Below are positions 7,557 through 14,630 of a DNA stretch of 16,421 bases, in pieces (positions within the stretch are counted from its first letter, which is position 1; the number at the start of each line of letters is the position of its first letter). Below the pieces are notes generated by a model. It was not told the DNA's origin, ran no database searches, and worked only from the letters and a program-made list of their open reading frames with translations. Where the stretch lies: NCBI GenBank assembly GCA_964532385.1, contig CAZHHW010000078.1, positions 1 through 16,421 of the forward strand, given 5' to 3'. The position numbers were made by a program, and so were the translations under genes. The DNA comes from UBA6921 sp964532385 (GTDB lineage: Bacteria; Pseudomonadota; Gammaproteobacteria; SG8-11).

Positions 7557-8579
7557 ATGGTTATGAACCCGGCCTCCCTCACCTGCGCGCTTGCACTCAT
7601 TGCATTACTTGCCGCAGGCGGTGCCGAAGCGGCGTCCGGAAACAACGGCTTTAAAAAAGCCACGGTACGCAAGTTCGTCTCCGAAATGGTCGCCAAGTAC
7701 GATCTGGACTCGGTGGAGCTTAACCGGCTGCTGCGGCACGCGCGCGCGCAGCCGAAAATTATCGCGGCCATGCGCCGGCCTGCGGAAGCCAAGCCCTGGC
7801 ACCAATACCGGGAATTGTTTTTAACCCCGGAACGTACCCAGCAAGGCGCGGCATTCTGGACCCGCGCGCAACCCTGGCTCACCAAAGCTGAAAAGCAATA
7901 CGGCGTCCCGGCGGAAATCATCATTGGAATCTTGGGTGTGGAAACCCAATACGGCCAGCATAAAGGCAAATTCAAGGTACTCGATGCGCTCACCACCCTC
8001 GCATTCAATTACCCGGAACGCGCGGAGTTTTTTCGCTCCGAGCTCGAGAATTTTATTCTGCTGGCGCACGAGGAACATCTCAATGCGCTGACGCTCACCG
8101 GTTCCTACGCGGGGGCGATCGGCATGCCGCAATTCATGCCCTCAAGTTATCGCCGCTTCGCGGTCGATTTCGACGGTGACGGTAAAAAAGACCTGACCGG
8201 CAATACGGCCGACACGATCGGCTCGGTGGCCAATTATTTCGCCAACCATGAATGGCGTCCCGGGCAAGCGGTCATCGCCGGCGCGAAAATCCAGGGCGAT
8301 GCGTACCGCGGTTTGCTGGAGCAGGGCATCAAACCCCAAACCAGCTTGAGCAATTTTGCCGGGTATGGCGTGACTATCACGGACGCTCCGCTGCCGCCCG
8401 CCACCGAGTTGGGCGCGCTGATCGAGCTTGAAACAACCCAGGGTCCCGAATACTGGGTCGGGCTGCAAAACTTTTATGTCATTACCCGCTACAACCATAG
8501 CCCGCTGTACGCCATGGCGGTGTATCGGCTTGCCCAGGAAATCCGCGCGCAACATGAGGCGAACGCGGTGAAGAACTGA
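7557..8579 (+). CDS. mltB: lytic murein transglycosylase B (GH103)
   Basis: MltB cleaves the MurNAc-GlcNAc bond non-hydrolytically, leaving 1,6-anhydro-MurNAc ends, and opens the sacculus for growth or turnover. The 340-residue product shows the GH103/Slt35 pattern: GILGVETQYG with catalytic Glu129, GSYAGAIGMPQFMPSSYRR, and an EF-hand-like loop DFDGDGKKDL starting at Asp204, which corresponds to the calcium site of E. coli Slt35. TADTIGSVANYFANHEW follows. The N-terminus is a signal peptide with likely cleavage AEA|AS after residue 25. There is no lipobox cysteine, unlike E. coli MltB, so a soluble periplasmic form is predicted. It sits 4 bp after rodA with ATG at 7557; no clear SD precedes it, so coupling to rodA is likely. 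Confidence 0.95.
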   Translation: MVMNPASLTCALALIALLAAGGAEAASGNNGFKKATVRKFVSEMVAKYDLDSVELNRLLRHARAQPKIIAAMRRPAEAKPWHQYRELFLTPERTQQGAAFWTRAQPWLTKAEKQYGVPAEIIIGILGVETQYGQHKGKFKVLDALTTLAFNYPERAEFFRSELENFILLAHEEHLNALTLTGSYAGAIGMPQFMPSSYRRFAVDFDGDGKKDLTGNTADTIGSVANYFANHEWRPGQAVIAGAKIQGDAYRGLLEQGIKPQTSLSNFAGYGVTITDAPLPPATELGALIELETTQGPEYWVGLQNFYVITRYNHSPLYAMAVYRLAQEIRAQHEANAVKN

Positions 8580-8677
8580 TAGCGGTGCTTCCATTTCCAA
8601 TCCAAAGCAGGTTCAGACGTCCTATCGCAATAAATGTTGTATCAAGCCAAGGCGCAACGGATTATTTTGAATTGAGC

Positions 8678-9463
8678 ATGAAATCGCACAGCGCACGCGT
8701 CCTGTTAATTACAACTCTTCTGAGCGGATGCAGCGGCCTCCCGGAGAAGGACAGTGCGCCGCCGCAACCTGCGGACACAAGCACCGTCCCGGACGCGGTG
8801 CCACGTGCCGAACCATTAAGCAAATACGGCAACCGTCCCAGTTATGAGGTCAACGGGATTACTTACCAGGTCTTGACCGATGCGAAGGGTTACAACGAAC
8901 GCGGCATCGCCTCATGGTATGGCAGAAAATTTCACGGCAAGCGCACTTCCAGCGGCGAACCCTATGACATGTATGCCATGACTGCGGCACATCGTTCCTT
9001 ACCGCTGCCGTGTTACGCGCGGGTTACCAATTTACAAAATGGTCGCAGCGTGGTGGTGAAAATCAATGATCGCGGTCCATTCCACGATAACCGGCTGATT
9101 GACTTGTCGTATGCCGCCGCCGTCAAGCTTGACATTACCGCCAGCGGCACCGGCATGGTGGAGGTGCGCGTGCTTGACCCACAGGAACCGGCAGCAGCGT
9201 CCACGCCGGCCGTTGCGCAAAGCGGCGAACCGCCGCGCTTGTACATGCAGCTGGGCGCGTTTGCTCAGATGGAAAACGCGCAGCGCCTGGCCGGCAAGTT
9301 AAAAGACCAAGGTTACCAGCCCATTATTTCGCCGACTCAAACCGGCAAAGAACTTTTGCACCGCGTGCGTCTTGGCCCGCTGCCATCCGTCGATTTCGCG
9401 GATGATTTGGCAAGCAAGCTGTTACGGCTGGGCTTTGCGCAACGGCAGGTGGTGGTGGAGTAG
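8678..9463 (+). CDS. rlpA: RlpA, septal ring lytic transglycosylase lipoprotein
   Basis: RlpA is an outer-membrane lipoprotein. In Pseudomonas aeruginosa it cuts glycan strands lacking stem peptides and goes to the septum through its SPOR domain. From the ATG at 8678 the product is 261 residues. The lipobox LLSGC puts the lipidated cysteine at residue 18, which decides this start; the 31-codon upstream extension has no homology and would bury the lipobox. A double-psi beta-barrel (about 75-152) carries Glu94, His105 and Asp131, with the same 11- and 26-residue spacings as Glu120, His131 and Asp157 of the Pseudomonas enzyme, so catalytic activity is expected. The C-terminal SPOR domain (about 187-261) begins at RLYMQLGAF. 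A 98-bp gap separates it from mltB. Its own SD is weak. Confidence 0.94.
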   Translation: MKSHSARVLLITTLLSGCSGLPEKDSAPPQPADTSTVPDAVPRAEPLSKYGNRPSYEVNGITYQVLTDAKGYNERGIASWYGRKFHGKRTSSGEPYDMYAMTAAHRSLPLPCYARVTNLQNGRSVVVKINDRGPFHDNRLIDLSYAAAVKLDITASGTGMVEVRVLDPQEPAAASTPAVAQSGEPPRLYMQLGAFAQMENAQRLAGKLKDQGYQPIISPTQTGKELLHRVRLGPLPSVDFADDLASKLLRLGFAQRQVVVE

Positions 9464-9497
9464 TGCGGCTTAATCTCGAATCCAGCCTGGTAATTTA

Positions 9498-10223
9498 ATG
9501 AAGGCTCTCATTGCGCTTTTCACTGCGCTCAAACTCGGAAAAGTTTTCGTCACCGGCGGCACCATGCTGCTGTCGGTGTTTGCATACGCTTTCATTTTCG
9601 GTATTTGGTATGCGGTCGGCTTCGTGCTGCTGATCTTCGTACACGAGATGGGCCACTTCCTGGCCGCACGGCAAAAAGGGCTCAATGTCGGCGCGCCGGT
9701 GTTTATTCCCTTCGTCGGCGCCTGGATCAACCTCAAGGAATTACCGCACGACGCCGAGATGGAAGCCTACATCGGCCTAGCCGGACCCTTGGTCGGCACC
9801 CTCGGCGCGCTGGCCTGCTACTTCGTGGCACGCGCTTATGATAGCGATTTACTGCTGGCGCTCTCCTATGCCGGATTTTTTCTCAATCTGTTTAACCTGA
9901 TTCCCTTGCATCCGTTTGACGGCGGACGCGTGACCGCAGTCATCTCGCCGCGCATGTGGCTGGCCGGAGTTCCAATCCTGATTGCGCTATTTATCTATCG
10001 ACCCAGCCCCATGCTCATCATCATGGCGCTGCTGGCCGCACCGTCGGTGATGCAGGCGCTGCGCTACAACGCCAGCGCACCGGAAAACCAGAAGTACTAC
10101 GGCATTCGCACTGAAACCAAAATCACCTATGCCGTCTACTACCTGATGCTGCTGGTATTCCTGGCGATCATGACCAGTGAAGTGCACGATATGCTGCAAG
10201 GGGTGCGGGCTTTGCATCCATAA
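9498..10223 (+). CDS. M50 (site-2-type) intramembrane metalloprotease, small form without PDZ domain
   Basis: This is a membrane zinc protease of the M50 superfamily, which cleaves substrates within or near the membrane. The 241-residue product has about six hydrophobic segments. The zinc motif is HEMGH (His49-Glu50...His53) within a membrane helix, and the second signature is NLIPLHPFDGG (Asn133-Gly143) supplying the third ligand Asp141. GLAGPLVG (about 93-100) lies between them. No PDZ domain is present, so it differs from RseP and resembles the compact SpoIVFB/YwhC-like class. The substrate is unknown. It starts 34 bp after rlpA on the same strand and may be the last gene of the wall operon. 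The next gene is convergent. The catalytic assignment is secure; the biological role is not. Confidence 0.85.
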   Translation: MKALIALFTALKLGKVFVTGGTMLLSVFAYAFIFGIWYAVGFVLLIFVHEMGHFLAARQKGLNVGAPVFIPFVGAWINLKELPHDAEMEAYIGLAGPLVGTLGALACYFVARAYDSDLLLALSYAGFFLNLFNLIPLHPFDGGRVTAVISPRMWLAGVPILIALFIYRPSPMLIIMALLAAPSVMQALRYNASAPENQKYYGIRTETKITYAVYYLMLLVFLAIMTSEVHDMLQGVRALHP

Positions 10224-10355
10224 CTACACATGAAATCGCCATTGTGCCCTTTCGGACCTTGGGCCTCGATGCACGACATAGGCTGTTGAATCATCACTTA
10301 TTGTATTGAGCCGACCCGCCTAGTTCCTGGAATCGACTTGTCTGATCATTCGAAA
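10224..10355. other. convergent intergenic region, no clear terminator
   Basis: This stretch separates the plus-strand M50 gene from the minus-strand S41 gene. I see no GC-rich hairpin followed by a T-run in either direction. The best candidate, GCCC with GGGC around 10247-10265, has only a 4-bp stem. Termination may be Rho-dependent. There is no small gene I would support here. Confidence 0.4.
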
Positions 10356-11714
10356 TCAAAATGTTCCGGGCAAGTGTATTTGCGTCAGAGTGGGTCGTGC
10401 CGGCATCGGATACTCTTGATCGCCGAGCTTCGTTAATAACCTCGTCGTACTGCGTAATGCGGGCAACGGGCAGGCATTGTTGTCGAACCAATGCAGCGCC
10501 GTTGCCATGGAAACTTCTGCGGTATCGCCCTGCGGTTTGGTGATGTCGTCGCTCGCCGCACAAAATTCGCCGCTGAATGCAGCGTCAGGCAGTCCATCGA
10601 AATAATCACCTTCGTTGTCGCGGTTAACGTTTTTAAACGCAATGAGCCGCAAACGCACATCACAGCCGGTTTGATCGAATGGGAATTGACCCACCGGTTT
10701 GCCGTAAGTGGTAGCACCGACAATCGCAATGTTGGCATAGGGCTCAAGGATGTTGATGACAAGTTCGCTGGCCGAAGCAGTTCCACCGGTCGCGATGAAC
10801 GCGATGTTAACACTGGGTACCGCGTCCGCGTCGTTGGAAAATAATATGGTGCGCTGATCATTGGTATGGCGGCTGTTATATCGCGAGCTGTACATGGGTT
10901 GCCCGCCACGACCCGAAGATAATAATCCCGCCAGGGTTTCAGCAACGGAAACCAGGCCGCCGCCGTTGTAGCGTAGATCAATGATGATGTCCGTAACATT
11001 TGCGGCCTGAAAAGCGCGGAATGCAGCATGCAGGGGCGCTTCCGCGGGGGAAATAAAGGAGCGTAGGTTGACATATCCAATCGGTGTCAGTCCGGTTCGT
11101 TCGATGATCTTGTATTCCGGCACCGGATCAATCGAGTAAGGCCGTTTGACAAGTGTGCGGTCCACGGTAGTTTTGGCCTGTGTAAGGACTTGCAGCGTCT
11201 TCTGAATGCCTGCTTGCGCTGGACCAAAAGCATTAGACAGTTCATTTGCCGCAACCAGGGAGGCGACAGTGACCATATTGGCTGCGTCGGTTCCTATCGC
11301 TAAGATTTCATCGCCACGCGAAAATCCGGCTTCCGCCGCGGCTGAACCGGCAAATACTTGCGTGACATACAAATGGTCGATTTCACGCAACCCGGTACCT
11401 ATACCGAATCCGATTGATGTGCCTTCCTGAAAAAACTGTTGCTCTGCGGCGGGTGTGGTCAGATAACTGAAGTGGCGATCTTTCTTCTGCGCACGTGCGG
11501 TGGCGGTGAGCACGTCGAGCAAGTCCGCTGCGCTGGCGTAGCGCGATACATCCACGCTCGCTGGCAGTAAATCGAGAAACAGATATGCGTCGCGTGCGAC
11601 GTTAAGTACAAAATTCTTTTCGGTGGCCGCGGAACATTCAGCCGCCGATGAGTTGCTACCACTACATCCTGAGATTGCGGCAACGCTCAGCGCCAATAGA
11701 ATCCAGAATTTCAT
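10356..11714 (-). CDS. S41 family (C-terminal-processing type) lipoprotein peptidase with PDZ domain
   Basis: The S41 serine/lysine protease fold is seen in a 452-residue product. An N-terminal lipoprotein signal has lipobox AISGC (Cys17). A helical segment (about 30-90) is followed by a PDZ-like domain with SIGFGIGTGLREID...VFAGSAAAEAGFSRGDEILAIG (about 99-142). The protease core contains DIIIDLRYNGGG (242-253) and TASASELV with catalytic-type Ser314. YGKPVGQ supplies Lys339, and the 25-residue Ser-Lys spacing equals that of E. coli Prc (Ser430/Lys455). The start is the ATG at 11714, preceded by CAGG; an upstream in-frame GTG adds only five residues. S41 lipoproteins act on periplasmic proteins, and Prc degrades MepS, so a wall-related substrate is possible but unproven. 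The gene faces M50 and is divergent from the HbpS-like gene; its base composition looks less GC-rich than the mre block. Confidence 0.88.
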   Translation of the reverse strand: MKFWILLALSVAAISGCSGSNSSAAECSAATEKNFVLNVARDAYLFLDLLPASVDVSRYASAADLLDVLTATARAQKKDRHFSYLTTPAAEQQFFQEGTSIGFGIGTGLREIDHLYVTQVFAGSAAAEAGFSRGDEILAIGTDAANMVTVASLVAANELSNAFGPAQAGIQKTLQVLTQAKTTVDRTLVKRPYSIDPVPEYKIIERTGLTPIGYVNLRSFISPAEAPLHAAFRAFQAANVTDIIIDLRYNGGGLVSVAETLAGLLSSGRGGQPMYSSRYNSRHTNDQRTILFSNDADAVPSVNIAFIATGGTASASELVINILEPYANIAIVGATTYGKPVGQFPFDQTGCDVRLRLIAFKNVNRDNEGDYFDGLPDAAFSGEFCAASDDITKPQGDTAEVSMATALHWFDNNACPLPALRSTTRLLTKLGDQEYPMPARPTLTQIHLPGTF

Positions 11715-11737
11715 GACAACCTGCCACACGCATCAGT

Positions 11738-11766
11738 AATATATCGCGTTAAGATACCATCGGAAA
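11738..11766 (-). promoter_or_regulatory. possible promoter for the S41 protease gene
   Basis: On the minus strand TATATT (11743-11738) matches five of six -10 bases. TTTCCG lies 17 bp upstream of it as a poor -35. Transcription would begin near 11731, about 17 bases before the ATG at 11714, so the leader would be short. Only the -10 is convincing. Confidence 0.35.
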
Positions 11767-11843
11767 CCATTACACAGAACGCACGGGTGAGTAGGCTTTA
11801 TTAATATCTCGATAAATCAACTTCCGATAACGTACTCGTTGCA

Positions 11844-11891
11844 TTGCTTGCCGCAAGCAAGAATTACCCAACCGGCCGAAGCGCCAGGTTG
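11844..11891. repeat. two adjacent inverted repeats in the S41/HbpS-like divergent region
   Basis: TTGCTTG CCG CAAGCAA (11844-11860) is a perfect 7-bp stem on a three-base centre (8 bp if read around a single central base). Nine bases on, CAACC-GGC pairs with GCC-A-GGTTG (11869-11891) with one bulged base. Neither is followed by a T-run. They lie in the 250-bp region between divergent genes and could be operators controlling one or both, or leader hairpins. The function is inference. Confidence 0.45.
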
Positions 11892-11950
11892 AATAAATAT
11901 AACAACTTCACTAGCCTTTCCCGTCAGTCCCCACTTAACCACACCATCAT

Positions 11951-11958
11951 AAAGAGAG
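11951..11958 (+). promoter_or_regulatory. ribosome binding site of the HbpS-like gene
   Basis: AAAGAGAG at 11951-11958 sits 6 bases before the ATG at 11965 and is purine-rich enough to pair with 16S rRNA. It supports that start. An upstream TTGAAT (11889-11894) with TAGCCT 17 bp later (11912-11917) is a weak candidate promoter. Confidence 0.5.
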
Positions 11959-11964
11959 CATCCC

Positions 11965-12744
11965 ATGCGCAAAATCTTATCCTTTGCCGTTCCTGCATTT
12001 TTATTTAGCTGCACTATCGCCGCCGCTTCGGACGACAGCGATTGCAGCAACCTGCCTTCGCATAACGAGCTTCGCAAAGTATTGCGTCAGGTCGTGACCG
12101 CAGGTGGTAACGACGGTTTTGGTTTTAATATGTGGGCCACCACGGTGAATCGCGACGGCGTGGTGTGTGCGGTGGCGTTTTCCGGCACCGAACGTGGCGA
12201 TCAATGGCCGGGCAGCCGCGTGATCTCCGCGCAAAAAGCCAATACCGCGAATGCCTTCAGCTTGCCTGGCTTTGCCTTGTCGACGGCTAATTTATTCTCC
12301 GCCGTGCAACCCGGGAATTCTCTTTACGGCCTGCAACACAGCAACCCGGTTGATCCTGCGGTCGCCTATGGCGGCAATTCAACTCACTACGGTCAGCCAA
12401 ATGATTTCATGACCGGCAAAAAAATCGGCGGCGTAAATGTCTTTGGCGGCGGTCTGGCGCTGTATAACAAGAACGGAAAACTGGTCGGCGCACTTGGCAC
12501 CAGCGGCGACAGCGCCTGCGCCGATCATATTATCGCGTGGAAAATGCGCCACGCCTTTAACCTGGACGCCGTACCCGCCGGTCCCGCCGGTGCGGGTTTC
12601 GACAATATTATCCATGACGTTACTCAAGACCCGGTCACCGGCCATACTGTCAGCGCGGGCGGCTTTGGCCATCCGGCATGCTCCGCCGCCGCGACGGGCA
12701 TTGCCAACCAGTTGCCCGTAACGCATCCCGTGGGCGCAAATTAG
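11965..12744 (+). CDS. secreted GlcG/HbpS-like (DUF336 family) protein
   Basis: The 259-residue product has a signal peptide (about 1-21, cleavage near AAA|SDD) and one domain of the GlcG/HbpS fold. The hallmarks are VCAVAFSGTERGDQWPGSRVISAQKANTANAFS (about 67-99), then LSTANLFSAVQPGNSLYGLQ, then GGVNVFGGGLALYNKNGKLVGALGTSGDSACADHIIAWKMR (about 155-195). Members bind heme (Streptomyces HbpS) or are encoded near glycolate and other oxidation genes, but many are uncharacterised. Four cysteines (27, 68, 185, 239) remain in the mature protein and could form disulfides. The periplasmic location is predicted. It has its own RBS and is divergent from the S41 protease gene. A heme or cofactor-sensing role is inference from the family only. 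Confidence 0.8.
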   Translation: MRKILSFAVPAFLFSCTIAAASDDSDCSNLPSHNELRKVLRQVVTAGGNDGFGFNMWATTVNRDGVVCAVAFSGTERGDQWPGSRVISAQKANTANAFSLPGFALSTANLFSAVQPGNSLYGLQHSNPVDPAVAYGGNSTHYGQPNDFMTGKKIGGVNVFGGGLALYNKNGKLVGALGTSGDSACADHIIAWKMRHAFNLDAVPAGPAGAGFDNIIHDVTQDPVTGHTVSAGGFGHPACSAAATGIANQLPVTHPVGAN

Positions 12745-12757
12745 GCGGCGCTAGCTT

Positions 12758-12785
12758 TTGTTAGTGGACGGATGGGGTATATTTA
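12758..12785 (+). promoter_or_regulatory. weak candidate promoter before the radical SAM gene
   Basis: The 104-bp region between the HbpS-like gene and the radical SAM gene contains TTGTTA (12758-12763) and an AT-rich TATATTTA (12778-12785). The spacing is 14-16 bp depending on which hexamer is used, which is shorter than ideal. No intrinsic terminator is visible for the upstream gene. Confidence 0.22.
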
Positions 12786-12848
12786 CCTCATTCGTCCCAG
12801 AATTTGTTCTGTTCTCGCATCGTAAATTGTAACAACATCGCTAAACCC

Positions 12849-13922
12849 ATGAACTCGCCACCCCCGCCAAAAGGTCGTGCCGCACCGGGTAATGCGGAGG
12901 GACGCTTCTCCGCCTGGCAACGCGATGCGTTCGACGACGGCTGGGACACTGCCGATGAAGCCGTGCCGCCGTTGCGCACCAGCGTGTCGATCGACACGGC
13001 GCGCACTGTGATCACGTACAACACCTCGCCGGATATCTCATTTGATCGTTCCATCAATCCGTATCGCGGTTGCGAACATGGCTGCATCTATTGTTTTGCG
13101 CGGCCTTCACACAGCTATCTGGGCTTGTCGCCGGGTCTGGATTTCGAAAGCCGTTTGTTTTACAAGCCGGATGCGCCGCAGCGTTTGATCGAGGAATTGC
13201 GCGCACCCGGCTACCAGGCGCAACCGCTGGCACTGGGCATTAATACCGATGCGTATCAACCCATCGAACGCAAGCTCGGCCTCACGCGCGGCCTGCTGGA
13301 GATACTGGCGGAATATCGCCATCCTGTGAGCCTCATTACCAAATCCGCATTGATTGAACGCGATCTCGACATTTTGCAGCCGATGGCGCGCATGGGGCTG
13401 GTCAACGTTGCGCTGTCGATTACGACCTTGGATCACGCGCTGGCGCGCCGCATGGAACCGCGCGCGGCCGCACCCAGGCGGCGCCTCGAAACCATAAGCG
13501 CGCTGCATGAGGCGGGTGTTCCGGTGGGCGTGATGGCGGCACCGGTCATCCCCGTGCTGACCGATCCAGAACTTGAAGGCATTCTCGATGCCGCGCGCAG
13601 TGCTGGGGCACAGTATGCCGGTTACGTCATGGTGCGCTTGCCGCATGAGTTGCGAGACTTGTTTACGGACTGGTTACACGAACATGTTCCGCTCAAAGCG
13701 GGGCACGTGCTCAACCGGGTGCGCGAGGTGCGCGGCGGCCAGCTTAACGATCCCAACTTCGGTACACGCATGAGTGGGCAGGGCGAATATGCGCGCTTGA
13801 TCGCCCGCCGCTTCGAGCTCGCACATAAACGCCTGCAATTCAACTCTTGGCCGGAACTCTGCTCGGATCGTTTTCGAGTTCCCGTACGTTCCGGCGATCA
13901 ATTGGACTTGTTCGGTCCTTAA
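12849..13922 (+). CDS. PA0069-type radical SAM protein (SplB-related)
   Basis: The radical SAM fold is indicated by RGCEHGCIYCFAR, a CxxxCxxC cluster motif with Cys75, Cys79 and Cys82 that binds the SAM-coordinating 4Fe-4S cluster. The 357-residue protein has the sequence style of the COG1533/SplB-related group often labelled PA0069 family: INPYRGCEHGC, LGINTDAYQPIE, VSLITKSALIERD, NVALSITTLD, and a C-terminal DQLDLF. Its reaction and substrate are unknown; it lacks evidence of being a true spore photoproduct lyase. I chose the ATG at 12849. A TTG 15 codons earlier extends it only with non-conserved residues. No SD precedes the ATG. The gene stands alone between two secreted-protein genes, so context gives no clear clue. 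Confidence 0.85.
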   Translation: MNSPPPPKGRAAPGNAEGRFSAWQRDAFDDGWDTADEAVPPLRTSVSIDTARTVITYNTSPDISFDRSINPYRGCEHGCIYCFARPSHSYLGLSPGLDFESRLFYKPDAPQRLIEELRAPGYQAQPLALGINTDAYQPIERKLGLTRGLLEILAEYRHPVSLITKSALIERDLDILQPMARMGLVNVALSITTLDHALARRMEPRAAAPRRRLETISALHEAGVPVGVMAAPVIPVLTDPELEGILDAARSAGAQYAGYVMVRLPHELRDLFTDWLHEHVPLKAGHVLNRVREVRGGQLNDPNFGTRMSGQGEYARLIARRFELAHKRLQFNSWPELCSDRFRVPVRSGDQLDLFGP

Positions 13923-13973
13923 CCTGCGGGCCGATAGATAGTTTCTCAAGATCGTAGAGAGGGGCCGTGTTTT

Positions 13974-14001
13974 GTGTTTAAATCTCCAACTTCTTAAACA
14001 C
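13974..14001. repeat. perfect inverted repeat upstream of a secreted-protein gene
   Basis: GTGTTTAA (13974-13981) and TTAAACAC (13994-14001) form perfect 8-bp arms separated by 12 bases, ending 20 bp before the ATG at 14022. The location and symmetry suit a dimeric repressor operator or a leader hairpin just ahead of the SD. It has no T-run and is not a terminator for the radical SAM gene. Confidence 0.5.
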
Positions 14002-14009
14002 GCATTAAG

Positions 14010-14015
14010 AGGAGG
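14010..14015 (+). promoter_or_regulatory. strong Shine-Dalgarno sequence
   Basis: A full AGGAGG at 14010-14015 sits 6 bases before the ATG at 14022. It is by far the best SD in the window; most genes here have weak ones. This suggests the following small secreted protein is made efficiently when transcribed. Confidence 0.75.
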
Positions 14016-14021
14016 GAGATT

Positions 14022-14374
14022 ATGTTTTTTAAACCACAGTACAAACTATGGACTTTAGCGGGAGTCATGAGCGCCTTATTGCTCGCACCTGTAGCGAATG
14101 CTTATCACGAAAATGACAATTCCGAGGAGGAAAGCAATCACCATGGTGATGTCGCCTGTCCGGTCAATTATCTGAACGGTGTACCTTTAGATGTCGAGTT
14201 TGGGGTCGGTTCGGAAGCGATCACGCATTGCCTGGTGAAACGTCATGGCGCGAAGATTGTGGTGGAAGTGGATTCAGCTTTTCCACTCGATGTTAATGGC
14301 CTCGTCAACAAGAGCAAGGCGACATTCTTGACCAACCTGGACAAAATGATCGACAACTACGAAGTCGTCAACGG
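14022..14374 (+). CDS. secreted protein of unknown function, truncated by assembly gap
   Basis: 117 complete codons are visible before a 100-N gap; the C-terminal part is unknown. The signal peptide is clear (about 1-27, cleavage ANA|YH). An acidic and His-rich linker follows (EEESNHH, about 35-41). Then comes a domain with Cys46 and Cys70, running through HCLVKRHGAKIVVEVDSAF and KATFLTNLDKMIDNYEVVNG. The pattern, a short beta strand (KIVVEVDS) followed by a helix containing FLTNLDKMID, faintly recalls periplasmic DsrE-like proteins, but I cannot confirm that by eye. The real length of the gap is not known. The 26 open codons after it, which happen to be in frame if the gap is exactly 100, should not be trusted as its C-terminus. 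A strong SD and an inverted repeat precede it. Confidence 0.7.
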
Positions 14375-14474
14375 NNNNNNNNNNNNNNNNNNNNNNNNNN
14401 NNNNNNNNNNNNNNNNNNNNNNNNNNNNNNNNNNNNNNNNNNNNNNNNNNNNNNNNNNNNNNNNNNNNNNNNNN
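14375..14474. other. assembly gap (100 N)
   Basis: Exactly 100 undetermined bases, the conventional placeholder for a gap of unknown size in a scaffold. Distances and reading frame across it cannot be relied on. The flanking genes may not be as close as they appear. Confidence 0.99.
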
Positions 14475-14630
14475 GGGTCTTTTGTTCTACCCACACCTGC
14501 AGTAAGCCCCGCATTACGTTCTCCGCATGTGTCTAATTTCAGTACTCTCCGCTAGACAGAAACATGCGCTCCACGGCGTCTACAATGCGTTAAGATAATC
14601 CTCAATACTCTCCGGCTTCGCTGTGACGCC
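14475..14630. other. post-gap sequence upstream of dacA, with possible -10 element
   Basis: About 80 bases after the gap could be the 3' end of a gene: three frames close at 14502-14504, 14538-14540 and 14553-14555, and none is recognisable. TACAAT at 14581-14586 matches five of six -10 bases and lies 45 bp before the dacA ATG, but no good -35 is at the right distance. It may drive dacA-dat. Confidence 0.3.

Noticed and set aside
8585..8677. Upstream in-frame extension of rlpA
   Set aside because: It would place 31 unrelated residues before a good lipoprotein signal peptide (lipobox LLSGC).
12804..12848. TTG start 15 codons upstream for the radical SAM gene
   Set aside because: The extra residues look unconserved and no SD supports the TTG; the ATG at 12849 is simpler.
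14475..14555. C-terminus of the gap-interrupted secreted protein
   Set aside because: The in-frame reading depends on the gap being exactly 100 bases, which is a placeholder length; the residues match nothing I recognise.
9498..14555. Novel defence or mobile island between rlpA and dacA
   Set aside because: No integrase, transposase, toxin, nuclease, direct-repeat ends or tRNA is visible; the genes are individually familiar families.
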